From NCBI GenBank assembly GCA_021650775.1, contig JAHSRM010000024.1, positions 1-33,588 of the forward strand: a stretch of 33,588 nt of DNA, given 5' to 3'. The position numbers and the translations under genes are program-made. This DNA is from Candidatus Benthortus lauensis. GTDB lineage: Archaea > Thermoproteota > Nitrososphaeria_A > Caldarchaeales > Wolframiiraptoraceae. The notes beneath the pieces were generated by a model. It made no database searches and had not been told where the DNA came from. It worked only from the letters and a program-made list of their open reading frames with translations. Below, in pieces: positions 7,481 to 15,383 of the stretch; position 1 is the first letter of the stretch; each line of letters opens with the position of its first letter.

Positions 7481-7520
7481 GATGCTCGCATATAAATTTT
7501 AACCGTGTTTGACGAGCATC
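7481..7520. promoter_or_regulatory. Candidate operator: long-spaced inverted repeat between livK and livH
   Basis: GATGCTCG (7481-7488) and CGAGCATC (7513-7520) are perfect 8-bp inverted arms whose centres are 32 bp apart, about three helical turns, and they bracket the livK TATA box. GTGTTTG also occurs twice, next to each arm (7470-7476 and 7505-7511). The layout fits a multimeric regulator such as an Lrp-family protein, but the regulator is not known. Confidence 0.45.
7491..7496 (-). promoter_or_regulatory. TATA box for livK
   Basis: TTTATA on the minus strand, centred 28 bp before the livK ATG, predicting an essentially leaderless transcript. It lies inside the spacer of the inverted repeat, so a bound regulator would block or bend this promoter. 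Confidence 0.55.
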
Positions 7521-7578
7521 GGATTATGGGCGAGTAAAAGTTAATTTCTACGCTTTTTCCTCGGGTTTTAGAACAGTT

Positions 7579-8517
7579 ATGGCACTACTCCCCCCGCTAT
7601 ACCAGGAGGCGTTAATTTTCTCGAGCTTATTGACGCTGCTTAGTGCGGGGCTAACCCTCACCTATCTTACGACCCGTGTCCCCAACTTCGCCCACGGCTC
7701 CTTCGCAACCATAGGGGCCTACGTTAGCTTGACGAGCTTCAGGGTTCTCCAGCTGACGCCCTACTATCTTATCCCACTAGCGTTTGTGCTGGCGGGTGCC
7801 GTGGCGTTAGCGTTATACAAGCTCGTCCTTAAGCCTCTGATGAATAGGGGCTCCTCCATAATCTTCCTCATGATAGCAACGATAGCATACGACATGATTC
7901 TACTCTCGGCCCTGAACATCTACGCAGACTATCTATCCGAGGGCCTCAAGGTAACCTCCAGATACTTCTCGCTTAAGGTGGCTGACATCAGGATTGGGGG
8001 GCCAACTGGAACGCCCATGGTGTTCTACGGCTCCCTGCTATCCGCAGTCGCGGTCATAGTCCTGCTCTACATACTGCTGACCAAGACTAGGTTTGGGGTC
8101 GCCATGAGGGCCACTATAGAGAACCCCATGCTGGCGGGAGTGGTGGGCATAAACACGGACCTGGTCTACACGGTCTCATGGTTCATGGCCGGGGGGCTTG
8201 CGGGGCTGGCAGGAGTCCTAATCTCCCTATGGTTCATAGGAAACCCCGACCTCGGCTCCATAATCCTAATCAGCATATTCGCAGCCAGCATAGTGGGCGG
8301 GTTCAACAACATCTACGGCGCATTTCTGGGAGGATACCTGGTGGGGTTCGCGGAGGTCTTCGGCCAATACCTCCTCGCAAGGAACATAGGGGCCTGGATA
8401 GTCCCGTATAGGCCCGTCATCCCCCTGATAATCATGGTCGCCACCCTCCTGATAGCCCCATATGGTTTGGCTGGGGTTAGGTGGAGGGAGCTGGGCAGGA
8501 GGTTTAGGAGGAGGTGA
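7579..8517 (+). CDS. livH: Branched-chain amino-acid ABC transporter permease LivH
   Basis: First membrane permease of the importer. 312 residues, about eight transmembrane helices. Family hallmarks: the opening LTLTYLTTRVPNFAHGSFATIGAYVSL, the loop RFGVAMRATIENPMLAGVVGINTDLVY that contacts the ATPases, and the C-terminal GGFNNIYGAFLGGYLVGFAE followed by PYGLAG. The ATG follows the divergent control region; a TTAATTT at about 7541-7547 is the best TATA candidate and would give a leader of roughly ten bases. livM follows after 7 bp. Confidence 0.95.
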   Translation: MALLPPLYQEALIFSSLLTLLSAGLTLTYLTTRVPNFAHGSFATIGAYVSLTSFRVLQLTPYYLIPLAFVLAGAVALALYKLVLKPLMNRGSSIIFLMIATIAYDMILLSALNIYADYLSEGLKVTSRYFSLKVADIRIGGPTGTPMVFYGSLLSAVAVIVLLYILLTKTRFGVAMRATIENPMLAGVVGINTDLVYTVSWFMAGGLAGLAGVLISLWFIGNPDLGSIILISIFAASIVGGFNNIYGAFLGGYLVGFAEVFGQYLLARNIGAWIVPYRPVIPLIIMVATLLIAPYGLAGVRWRELGRRFRRR

Positions 8518-8524
8518 GTGAGGG

Positions 8525-9613
8525 GTGGTGCTTCCCCCTGAGCTGACGCTCTTCCTCACGAGCATAGTTGCTTGGACGGCCCTCTACCTAATAGTCTCCC
8601 TAAGCCTCAACCTGGAGTTCGGCTTCACCGGGATACCCAACTTCGGTAAGGCATTGACCGTGATGGGCGGGGCATACGTGGCAGGATACCTCCCTGGGAG
8701 AATCATAGTCCAGCTAACAGGCATAGGAGGTGGAAAGGACTACATAGCGTATAATGCCGAGATAGTGAGGGAGGTGAACCTCTTCCTCTCCCAGAACCTG
8801 GGATACTCGGTGATGATATTCGCCGCCACCATACTTCTCGCCGCCGGAGTGGGGGCAGGCCTCGGCTTCATAGCGGCTTACCCTGCGATAAGGCTTAGGG
8901 AAGAGTATCTGGCCATGAGTCTGCTCGCCATGGCCGAGGTCGGGAAGGTGATAGGATACAACTATAAGGAGCTGGTGGGGGGGACCCTGGGCGTCCAGGT
9001 CCCAGACCCCCTGGCCTCAATAGAGCAAGGCCTCCTCAGATTCACCCTGATGAGCCTGATAATAATGGGGTTCGCAGTCGCCATACTCCTCTACCTCCAG
9101 AGGCTGGTCAAGTCCCCCCTTGGGAGAAGCCTCAGGGCTGTTAGGGATAGCGAGCTTGCAGCCGAGACACTTGGGAAAGACGTGGTCAGGATAAAGATGA
9201 AGGTGCTTGTCCTATCCTCGGTTCTGGGAGCGGTTGGAGGAGCCCTCCACGCATTCTACACGGGCGGGGTCATAGCAATATCCTATGATAGGGTTGTATG
9301 GACCTTCTGGCCCTGGGTTATGGTCTTGATGGGCGGAATGGCCAACAACATAGGGACGGCCCTTGGGGTCCTGATATTCGTGGTTGTCAGGCAGCTCATC
9401 ATATTCTACAAGGACACCCTAGCGCCCTTCATACCATTCGACGTCGTCTGGCTCGACTACCTCCTCCTAGGGGGAGTCCTGATAGCGATATTGATGCTCC
9501 GACCTGAGGGCGTGCTGCCCGAGAAGCCCACCTACCCCCTGAGCAAGAAGATTATCCGGGAGATTAGGGAGAGGGTTAGGGCGAGGATTAGCTCGGAGAC
9601 ATTGGAGGAGTAG
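8525..9613 (+). CDS. livM: Branched-chain amino-acid ABC transporter permease LivM
   Basis: Second membrane permease. 362 residues with about nine or ten hydrophobic segments. Recognisable by SLNLEFGFTGIPNFGKALTVMGGAYVAGYL near the N-terminus, the cytoplasmic coupling loop GRSLRAVRDSELAAETLGKDVVRIKM, and GGMANNIGTALGVLIFVVVRQ plus RPEGVLPEKP at the end. A soluble-looking segment at ~65-90 (GGGKDYIAYNAEIVREVN) between early helices is longer than I expect for LivM. GTG start preceded by a GGAGGAGGTGAG ribosome site lying across the livH stop. Its stop is 2 bp from that of the converging gene at 9616. Confidence 0.94.
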   Translation: MVLPPELTLFLTSIVAWTALYLIVSLSLNLEFGFTGIPNFGKALTVMGGAYVAGYLPGRIIVQLTGIGGGKDYIAYNAEIVREVNLFLSQNLGYSVMIFAATILLAAGVGAGLGFIAAYPAIRLREEYLAMSLLAMAEVGKVIGYNYKELVGGTLGVQVPDPLASIEQGLLRFTLMSLIIMGFAVAILLYLQRLVKSPLGRSLRAVRDSELAAETLGKDVVRIKMKVLVLSSVLGAVGGALHAFYTGGVIAISYDRVVWTFWPWVMVLMGGMANNIGTALGVLIFVVVRQLIIFYKDTLAPFIPFDVVWLDYLLLGGVLIAILMLRPEGVLPEKPTYPLSKKIIREIRERVRARISSETLEE

Positions 9614-9615
9614 GG

Positions 9616-10131
9616 TCAGGGCAGTAGAAACACTATCCTCTCCCTCCCCCCATAGTCCTCACCCCTCCTAACCCAAGCAACGAGGATACGCCCACCCAAG
9701 ACCTCGAACTCACCCGACATCTCAACACCAACAACCCTAGAGCCATGTGGAAAGAACCAGTAAACCTCATAATCATACTCGGCCCTACCCGGCTCATACA
9801 TGCAGAGGTATTCGTTCTCGCCCTTGTTTAGGGGTGCTTGGAACTCTATGTAGAAGGTTAGTGTGGGTAGCTCGGGGGCGCCCCTGAAGTCCAGGTTCAC
9901 CGTTAAGGCCTCTGCCTCCACCCTCTCTCCATTCACCCTGATTTCCTCCTCCCTTAGAAGGGTGTTCATTGATGCGAGAAGCCTCTCCAGCTCCTCCCGA
10001 TACCTCCCCTCATCCTCCAGCAAACCATAGTAGTAGTGCTTCCTGTCAAGGTAATCGTATACCAGTATTTGGTGGAAGACGCCGTTCAGCCCGAGTGTGA
10101 AGAAGGAGTGGGCGTGTATAGGCTCCACCAT
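9616..10131 (-). CDS. Uncharacterised archaeal protein (171 aa)
   Basis: Soluble, no signal or membrane segment, rich in aromatic residues, largely beta-strand predicted (TVNLDFRGAPELPTLTFYIEFQAPL; WFFPHGSRVVGVEMSGEFEVLGG). I do not recognise a family. The track starts at a GTG (10152), but a TATA-like TTTATG at 10157-10162 puts initiation near 10134, so the ATG at 10131 (MVEPIHAHSFF) is the likely start. It diverges from the gene at 10196 across a 64-bp gap. Confidence 0.6.
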   Translation of the reverse strand: MVEPIHAHSFFTLGLNGVFHQILVYDYLDRKHYYYGLLEDEGRYREELERLLASMNTLLREEEIRVNGERVEAEALTVNLDFRGAPELPTLTFYIEFQAPLNKGENEYLCMYEPGRAEYDYEVYWFFPHGSRVVGVEMSGEFEVLGGRILVAWVRRGEDYGGRERIVFLLP

Positions 10132-10136
10132 CGGTT

Positions 10137-10149
10137 CCAGGGTCCCTGG
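10137..10149. promoter_or_regulatory. 13-bp palindrome at predicted transcription start of the 171-aa gene
   Basis: CCAGGG-T-CCCTGG, perfect 6-bp arms, lying between the TATA-like element and the ATG at 10131. The position fits a repressor site, but GC-rich short palindromes can arise by chance. Confidence 0.25.
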
Positions 10150-10195
10150 CACCCGACATAAATCTTAATTCGGCCTCTGCCTTGATGCTCCTGAG

Positions 10196-10645
10196 TTGAG
10201 TAGGGAGAGGTTTGCGAGGGAGCTGGAGTTCGAGCCTGTGGAGGAGAGGTGGAATGAGTATGAGTTGCTGGACGAGAATGTGTATGTGAGGCTTAGGGGG
10301 AGGATTATACTCCTCAAGGTCCTGGAGCTTCCAGGCGAGTCGGGCCGGAGACTCAAGCTGCACAGGGTATTCGTGGTTAGCTCGCCCAAGAAGGGTAGGC
10401 CCATGCCTCCCCCAAGCCCCACAGAACTCAAGAGCCTGGACAAGTATCCGGTCGAGATAGTCTCGAGCAGGGAGCCCTGGAACATCTACAAGATAACCGA
10501 GACAGGCGAGATACTCAGGGTCAAGCTGATAGTAACCGATGTTTTCAGGGTCAGGGATAGATATGATGCGGACGGTGAACCGTATTACGTCATACAGTCA
10601 GGCTCCCTGGTGTCGAGGGGTAAGGGGAGGCTTCCCACGGCATAG
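10196..10645 (+). CDS. Uncharacterised archaeal protein (149 aa)
   Basis: A soluble alpha/beta protein without recognised motifs. Notable stretches are ENVYVRLRGRIILLKVLELPGES, a proline-rich loop PKKGRPMPPPSPTELK, and a C-terminal strand-rich part. The TTG start has no Shine-Dalgarno sequence; TTAATT at about 10166-10171 would place initiation on the TTG itself, a leaderless arrangement like its neighbours. Diverges from the 171-aa unknown; shared control is possible. The steady codon bias and long open frame support it as a real gene. Confidence 0.6.
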   Translation: MSRERFARELEFEPVEERWNEYELLDENVYVRLRGRIILLKVLELPGESGRRLKLHRVFVVSSPKKGRPMPPPSPTELKSLDKYPVEIVSSREPWNIYKITETGEILRVKLIVTDVFRVRDRYDADGEPYYVIQSGSLVSRGKGRLPTA

Positions 10646-10647
10646 CA

Positions 10648-10653
10648 TTTATA
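10648..10653 (+). promoter_or_regulatory. TATA box for the MscS-like gene
   Basis: TTTATA centred 29 bp before the ATG at 10680; it predicts initiation within about three bases of the start codon. Confidence 0.6.
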
Positions 10654-10679
10654 AGCTATAACAATATTGTCAAGAGGCG

Positions 10680-11381
10680 ATGATAACCTATCAGGTAGCA
10701 TTCATAAGAGGAATCATAGACTGGCTTGTTGCAACAATACCAAAGATAGTTGGCGCCATAGTAGTCCTCATCATCGGCTGGGCCATCGGGAGGCTGCTCG
10801 GGGCAGTGATAGCTAAGATACTCGACAAGGTGGGCGTGGACGACGCGCTTAGGAAGACCTCCATAGGCAAGGCGATAGAGAAGTCGGGCATCAGCATACC
10901 CAAGTTCTTCGACGTGATAGTAAGGATATTCATCTACCTGGTGGCCGTCCTAGCAGCAGCAAACATACTGGAGATAGCCATACTGAGCCAGTTCATGGCC
11001 AGGGTCGTGGAGTATCTTCCAAGCTTCATAGCGGGAATATTCATCCTAATCTTCGGCCTGATGGCCGCCGACTTCGTTGGAGACGCTATAACCGCTGTGG
11101 GAAGGGAGGCGAAGATAGAGTATGCTGGCCTGGCCTCGGCCGTGGTCAGGGGGATGCTCTACCTAGTAGTCATAATCGTCGGCCTCTCAACCATGAGGAT
11201 AGACGTAAGCATCCTCAACACGATAGTTACGGCCATGGCGTGGGGCCTTGCGGGAGCAGTTGCGATAGGCGGAGGTCTGGCGATAGGGTTCGGGCTGAGG
11301 GACTACGTGTCGAAGAGGGCGGAGGAGTGGATGAAGAAGGCCGAGGAGGCGGCCAAATCACTCGAGAAGAGGGAGAAGTAG
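10680..11381 (+). CDS. MscS-like / conserved TM-helix membrane protein
   Basis: 233 residues with four to five hydrophobic helices. The opening helix IPKIVGAIVVLIIGWAIGRLLGAVIAKILDKVGVDDAL is the 'conserved TM helix' module that precedes the pore in many small-conductance mechanosensitive channel relatives. A second copy-like unit (YLPSFIAGIFILIFGLMAADFVGDAITAVG) follows. The C-terminal AWGLAGAVAIGGGLAIGFGLRDYVSKRAEEW resembles the glycine/alanine-rich pore helix of MscS, but the large cytoplasmic vestibule domain is missing; the protein ends in a short charged helix. It probably forms a membrane channel or scaffold responding to tension, though this is inference. Single-gene unit, convergent with rbsK 5 bp away. 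Confidence 0.8.
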   Translation: MITYQVAFIRGIIDWLVATIPKIVGAIVVLIIGWAIGRLLGAVIAKILDKVGVDDALRKTSIGKAIEKSGISIPKFFDVIVRIFIYLVAVLAAANILEIAILSQFMARVVEYLPSFIAGIFILIFGLMAADFVGDAITAVGREAKIEYAGLASAVVRGMLYLVVIIVGLSTMRIDVSILNTIVTAMAWGLAGAVAIGGGLAIGFGLRDYVSKRAEEWMKKAEEAAKSLEKREK

Positions 11382-11386
11382 CGCCG

Positions 11387-12322
11387 TCACATCTTACCTC
11401 CAAATTTTTGTTCCCCGGCGAACCTCAAGACCTCATCCCTTGTCGGCAGAGCCTCCTGCGCCCCTACACGGGTTATCGAGAGGGCTGCAGCGTAGTTTGC
11501 TAGCTGGAGGGCCTCCTCGACTGGCTTGCCCTCTGAGAGGAAGGCTGTGAAGGCTCCGCAGAATGCGTCTCCGGCTCCCGTTGTGTCCACTGCCTCCACC
11601 TTTATCCCCCTCGCCCTCACAACCTCTCCATCGCCCTTGACGAGCATGGCCCCCATCCTTCCAAGGGTTATGACCACGTTCCCTACACCCATCTTGACAA
11701 GCCTCCTACCAGCCCTCTCGGCGGACCTCAGGTCCCTTACCCTCACCCGTGAGAGGAGCGAGGCCTCGACCTCATTCACCACAAGGTAGTCTATCTTTGG
11801 GAATACTTCCTGTGGAAGCCTCTGGGCAGGGGCTGCGTTCAGTATCACCCTCGTCCCCTTCCCGTGAGCCAGCTTAATCGCATGGACCACCGTCTCTATT
11901 GGTAGCTCGAGCTGGGCTAGCAGGTAGTCGGAGGAGGCTATGGCCCCTGCTGCGTCCTCTACATCACCCACGGATACATGCTCGTCGGCTCCACGGGCGA
12001 CCGCTATCATGTTCCTCCCACGTTTATCAACTATTATCAGGGCTAGGCCTGTGTGGGTCTCGGGGTCCCTCTTGACATGCGAGGTATCCACACCGTTTCT
12101 CTCCAAGTTGTCTAGGAGGTCTCTGCCAAGGAAGTCGTCCCCAACCCTCGACACCATGCCCGTCCTCACGTTAAGCTTCGATAACGCCACGGCCTGGTTC
12201 GCCCCCTTCCCTCCGGGAAGCATCTTGAACTCCCATCCGAGTATGGTCTCACCCGGCTTGGGCAGCCTATCAGACCTGACAATCATATCCATGTGGATGC
12301 TTCCCAAGACTATTGCGCTCAT
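11387..12322 (-). CDS. rbsK: Ribokinase-family (PfkB) sugar kinase
   Basis: Phosphorylates ribose or a related sugar or nucleoside at the expense of ATP; cytosolic. 311 residues, standard for ribokinase. N-terminal PfkB signature GGKGANQAVALSKL (~37-50), substrate-lid strands near VDTSHV, and the C-terminal signature VDTTGAGDAFCGAF with the catalytic Asp and anion hole. The opening IVLGSIHMDMIVRSDRLPKPGET favours ribokinase over other PfkB members, but archaeal members also include nucleoside and ADP-dependent-like sugar kinases, so the exact substrate is open. A TATA element centred 25 bp upstream gives a leaderless message. Confidence 0.85.
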   Translation of the reverse strand: MSAIVLGSIHMDMIVRSDRLPKPGETILGWEFKMLPGGKGANQAVALSKLNVRTGMVSRVGDDFLGRDLLDNLERNGVDTSHVKRDPETHTGLALIIVDKRGRNMIAVARGADEHVSVGDVEDAAGAIASSDYLLAQLELPIETVVHAIKLAHGKGTRVILNAAPAQRLPQEVFPKIDYLVVNEVEASLLSRVRVRDLRSAERAGRRLVKMGVGNVVITLGRMGAMLVKGDGEVVRARGIKVEAVDTTGAGDAFCGAFTAFLSEGKPVEEALQLANYAAALSITRVGAQEALPTRDEVLRFAGEQKFGGKM

Positions 12323-12344
12323 GGTGGTTTAACACGAGGTATGG

Positions 12345-12350
12345 TTTATA
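12345..12350. promoter_or_regulatory. Single TATA element shared by two divergent leaderless genes
   Basis: TTTATA on plus / TATAAA on minus. Its centre is about 25 bp from the rbsK ATG (12322) and about 27 bp from the cyclophilin-like ATG (12375). No second TATA candidate is seen in the 52-bp gap, so the one element probably serves both directions. Confidence 0.55.
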
Positions 12351-12374
12351 GCCATTAGCCCCTAGTCATTATTC

Positions 12375-12749
12375 ATGGCTATGAGTGAGCCGAGGGTGAG
12401 GGTCAGGATTCTGGTTGAGGGTGCGGGAGAGTTCCAGGGAGAGCTGATTAGGATACATGCACCCCTGACGGTTCAGGAGTTCTCGAGGAGGCTGCCCATA
12501 GAAGGCTTCGCAGCCAAGTGGGACTACGCAGTCTACATCCAGACCGAGGTTAGGAGGGGTGCGGAGAAAGCCATCAAGTCTATCAAGAAGGGGGACATAC
12601 TCTACTGGCCCATGGGCGGATACCTGGCCCTAGCCTTCAAGGACTATGGGGCTCCAGCCCAGATGGTTAAGATAGGTGAGTTTAGCGGCGAGTATGGGAG
12701 GCTTGAGGCCGTTAGGCCTGGGGCCAGGGTTAGGGTGGAGCGTGCATAG
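12375..12749 (+). CDS. Cyclophilin-like fold protein
   Basis: A 124-residue protein matching the archaeal/bacterial cyclophilin-like family (the former DUF369). The signature is GDILYWPMGGYLALAFKDYGAP, preceded by a strand carrying TEVRRGAEKAI. Members have a cyclophilin-like beta barrel but generally lack a demonstrated prolyl isomerase activity, so the role is unknown. Leaderless ATG (a second ATG two codons on), 2 bp from the converging eS25 stop. Confidence 0.7.
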   Translation: MAMSEPRVRVRILVEGAGEFQGELIRIHAPLTVQEFSRRLPIEGFAAKWDYAVYIQTEVRRGAEKAIKSIKKGDILYWPMGGYLALAFKDYGAPAQMVKIGEFSGEYGRLEAVRPGARVRVERA

Positions 12750-12750
12750 C

Positions 12751-13119
12751 CTACTTCTTCTTCCTCTTCCTCTGCTTCTCCTCCTGACGCTTCTCCTCAG
12801 CCTTCTGCAACTCGACCGGCGTGTAGATTCTAATCCTGTTGTCGCCTGCCACCAGCTTGAGAACCCTCCGCTCCGCAAGCTGATGTAGGATGTTCTTGGC
12901 TATGGAGAGCCTTATCCCGAACTTCTCCGAGAGGAGTGAGGGCGTGATGTATGGCTGGCTCCTGACGAACTGCTCCACCTCCTCGAGGCTGGGCGGGATA
13001 ACCCCCAGGAACCCCTTCTCAGACGCCTCGGACCTCCCTGCCTGCCTCTCCTGCTGCCTCTGCCTCGCAAGCCTCTTCTCGAGCTGGCTCAAGGTAGGCT
13101 TCTTAGGACCGCCGCCCAA
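12751..13119 (-). CDS. rps25e: Ribosomal protein eS25
   Basis: Small-subunit ribosomal protein. 122 residues: a basic N-terminal extension (GGGPKKPTLSQLEKR), a winged-helix core (VEQFVRSQPYITPSLLSEKFGIRLSIAKNILHQLAERRVLKLV) and a strongly basic C-terminal tail (EEKQRKRKKK). TTG start preceded by GGAGGAGG. eS25 is absent from euryarchaeal ribosomes as far as I know, which supports a TACK host. It stands apart from the other ribosomal genes in the window and diverges from the btu-like operon. Confidence 0.92.
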   Translation of the reverse strand: MGGGPKKPTLSQLEKRLARQRQQERQAGRSEASEKGFLGVIPPSLEEVEQFVRSQPYITPSLLSEKFGIRLSIAKNILHQLAERRVLKLVAGDNRIRIYTPVELQKAEEKRQEEKQRKRKKK

Positions 13120-13177
13120 TCTACGCCACCTCCTCCAAGGCCCACATGCCGGGAAATAAACTTAAGCTGGGAAACGC

Positions 13178-13183
13178 TTTTAT
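13178..13183 (+). promoter_or_regulatory. TATA box for the btuFCD-like operon
   Basis: TTTTAT centred 26 bp upstream of the ATG at 13207; this spacing is why 13207 rather than 13189 is taken as the start. The operator-like palindrome begins on the next base. Confidence 0.6.
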
Positions 13184-13202
13184 GTTGGATGAATCATCCA
13201 AC
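13184..13202. promoter_or_regulatory. 19-bp operator-like palindrome
   Basis: GTTGGATGA-A-TCATCCAAC, perfect 9-bp arms around one central base, lying directly between the TATA box and the leaderless start codon. A bound dimer would block preinitiation. Length and placement resemble DtxR/MntR-type metallorepressor sites, but the sequence is not one I can assign. Confidence 0.65.
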
Positions 13203-13206
13203 CTCC

Positions 13207-14373
13207 ATGCCGAAGAAAGCCCTGGCCGCACTCGCAGTCCTCCTAGCCATAAGCCTTGGCTTCAACGCCTATCTGGCGACCACGTCTCCCAGGACCCTGA
13301 CCATCACCGAGACCCTCACCTCCACGGTTCTGAGGACAGAGACAGTTGGCGGAGAGACCGTGACAGAGGTCGTGGAGAGGACCATCACGGCTACGGTCAC
13401 GGAGACCCTGGCCACAACATCGACCGTCTTTACAGAGCCTCCGAGGTATCCCATCACCCTGGTGGACTCACTTGGAAGGGAGGTGGTTATAGAGGGGCCT
13501 GTGGAGAGGATAGTCTCGACGGTCCCAAGCAACACCGAGATTATAGCGGCCCTGGGGGCCCTGGACCTCCTCGTAGGCGTGGACGACTTTAGCGACTACC
13601 CGCCCGAGCTGCTCGAATTAATAGAGCAGGGGAGGGTTGAGAGGATTGGGGGGAATATTCCCCTGAACGTGGAGAAGGTGGCCGAGCTGGAGCCGGACCT
13701 GGTGGTTATCAGTGCGGGTCTGCAGGGTGGGGCGATACCCAAGCTGGAGGAGCTGGGCCTCAGGGTCTTGGCGGTCAAGTCGGAGAGCCTCTCGGACATC
13801 TATCAGGCGATACTCCTCGTCGGGAAGGCCTTGGATAGGTGGAGTGAGGCGGTGAGCCTGGTCGAGGAGCTTAGGAGCAGGGTTCAAGAGGTTTGGATGA
13901 GGACCGGGGCGGTTGAAGTGAAGAGGAGGGTCATGGTGGCGGTCTGGCTCGAGCCTGTCTGGACCGCTGGAAACAACACATACATGAACGACCTCATAAC
14001 CTCGGCAGGAGGATACAACATCTTCCAAGACCTGCAGGGATGGGCCGAGGTGGGCGCAGAGGCCATAGTCGAGAGAAACCCCCAGGTCATAATAGTCACC
14101 ATGCATGGCCAGGACCTGAGCTATGAGGAGGTTGTGGAGAAGCTGAGGAGCATGCCTGGGCTAAGCGGGACCGACGCCCTGAAGAACGGCGAGGTCTACC
14201 TCCTAGTTGGTCAGGCCGCCGACATCCTTGAGAGGCCTGGGCCTAGGGTTGCCGATGGAGTGATGCTGCTCTCCATGATAATGTATCAGGAGCTCTATGG
14301 GGTGAGCCTGCCGAAGATGATTGGGGACGACTACCTGGACTACGTTAGGGGGCTGGAGGTGGCCGCCTCTTGA
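13207..14373 (+). CDS. ABC transporter substrate-binding protein, BtuF/FepB type
   Basis: Binds cobalamin, heme, or an iron chelate outside the cell (type III periplasmic-binding fold). 388 residues from the ATG at 13207. An N-terminal anchor helix (~5-24) is followed by a Thr/Val-rich stalk to ~75, then YPITLVDSLGREVVIEGPVERIVSTVPSNTEIIAALG, the classic opening. SDYPPEL resembles the YPPE element of BtuF, so cobalamin is my first guess, but siderophore binding cannot be excluded. The track's start (13189) lies inside the palindrome and upstream of the expected transcription start. First gene of a three-gene importer; TGATG overlap with the permease. Confidence 0.85.
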   Translation: MPKKALAALAVLLAISLGFNAYLATTSPRTLTITETLTSTVLRTETVGGETVTEVVERTITATVTETLATTSTVFTEPPRYPITLVDSLGREVVIEGPVERIVSTVPSNTEIIAALGALDLLVGVDDFSDYPPELLELIEQGRVERIGGNIPLNVEKVAELEPDLVVISAGLQGGAIPKLEELGLRVLAVKSESLSDIYQAILLVGKALDRWSEAVSLVEELRSRVQEVWMRTGAVEVKRRVMVAVWLEPVWTAGNNTYMNDLITSAGGYNIFQDLQGWAEVGAEAIVERNPQVIIVTMHGQDLSYEEVVEKLRSMPGLSGTDALKNGEVYLLVGQAADILERPGPRVADGVMLLSMIMYQELYGVSLPKMIGDDYLDYVRGLEVAAS

Positions 14374-15383
14374 TGACCCAGGCCAGGAGGCTCCGCCTCC
14401 TCTCCATAATCTTTCTGGGCATAATCCTCACGGTAATCCTCTCGCTAGCCTCACTCTCGCTCGGAGCAAGCAGGATAGGTTTAGGCGAGATAGTAGGGAT
14501 ACTTGTAGGAGAGAGGGTTGAGGGGGCCAGGATAATCCTAGACATACGTCTCCCCAGGCTGCTCTCGGCGATAGTGGTCGGGGCATCCCTCTCCGCTGCG
14601 GGGGCGGTTATGCAGGGCCTGTTCAGGAACCCGTTGGTGGACCCGTATATCGGGGGCGTGGCCTCTGGGGCAGCCTTCGGAGCCGTGGTCTCGATGGTCT
14701 TCGGCCTCTCCCTCTTCTCACCCTTCTCCACCTACGGGATACCGCTCTCAGCCTTCCTAGGCGCACTCACCGCATTATCCATGACCCTAATCTTCTCGAG
14801 GATGGGGGGTGGGTCGCCGCTCAGCCTAATTCTCTCCGGGATAGCGGTCAGCTTCCTCTTCTCGGCCGCCACGAGCCTCGCCCTGGTGATCGGGGGTGAG
14901 AAGAGCTTCGGAGCCTTCTTCTGGCTCTTCGGGAGCTTCGTGGCCTCCTCGTGGAGGCACCTGGCCTTCACCATACCAGCGTCCACGGTAACCCTCGGAT
15001 ACATACTGCTCCATGCAAGGAGGCTTAACGTAATCCTGCTGGGGGACGAGGAGGCGAGGCAGCTCGGCGTGAACGTGGCCTTGCTGAGATACGGTATGCT
15101 GGTCTCCCTCTCGCTTCTAACCGCCTTGGCCGTCTCCTTCAACGGCATAATAGGGTTCGTGGGCCTGGTCGCACCCCACATAGCGAGGCTCACGGTGGGC
15201 GAGGACTACAGGCTCCTACTCCCCCTAAGCATCCTCACGGGAAGCTGGCTCCTCCTGGCCTCAGACCTGGCGTCAAGGCTCCTCATGGCTCCAGCCGAGC
15301 TACCCGTGGGTGCGATAACGTCCCTTGCAGGCGCCCCAATCTTCCTCCACCTACTTGTTAGGAGGGCTGGGAGGTATGGGTAG
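14373..15383 (+). CDS. ABC transporter permease, BtuC/FecCD family
   Basis: Membrane permease for cobalamin or iron-chelate import. 336 residues and about ten hydrophobic helices. Family signatures: RLPRLLSAIVVGASLSAAGAVMQGLFRNPLVDPYIGG, LGDEEARQLGVNV (contact with the ATPase), and GIIGFVGLVAPHIARLTVGEDYRLLLP. The track includes a TTG one codon earlier; the ATG at 14373 overlaps the preceding stop (TGATG) and is preferred for coupling. Confidence 0.92.
   Translation: MTQARRLRLLSIIFLGIILTVILSLASLSLGASRIGLGEIVGILVGERVEGARIILDIRLPRLLSAIVVGASLSAAGAVMQGLFRNPLVDPYIGGVASGAAFGAVVSMVFGLSLFSPFSTYGIPLSAFLGALTALSMTLIFSRMGGGSPLSLILSGIAVSFLFSAATSLALVIGGEKSFGAFFWLFGSFVASSWRHLAFTIPASTVTLGYILLHARRLNVILLGDEEARQLGVNVALLRYGMLVSLSLLTALAVSFNGIIGFVGLVAPHIARLTVGEDYRLLLPLSILTGSWLLLASDLASRLLMAPAELPVGAITSLAGAPIFLHLLVRRAGRYG

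Noticed and set aside
13618-14106. 162-aa minus-strand ORF opposite the btuF-like gene
   Set aside because: His/Leu/Pro-rich shadow typical of antisense frames in GC-rich DNA; no family motif.
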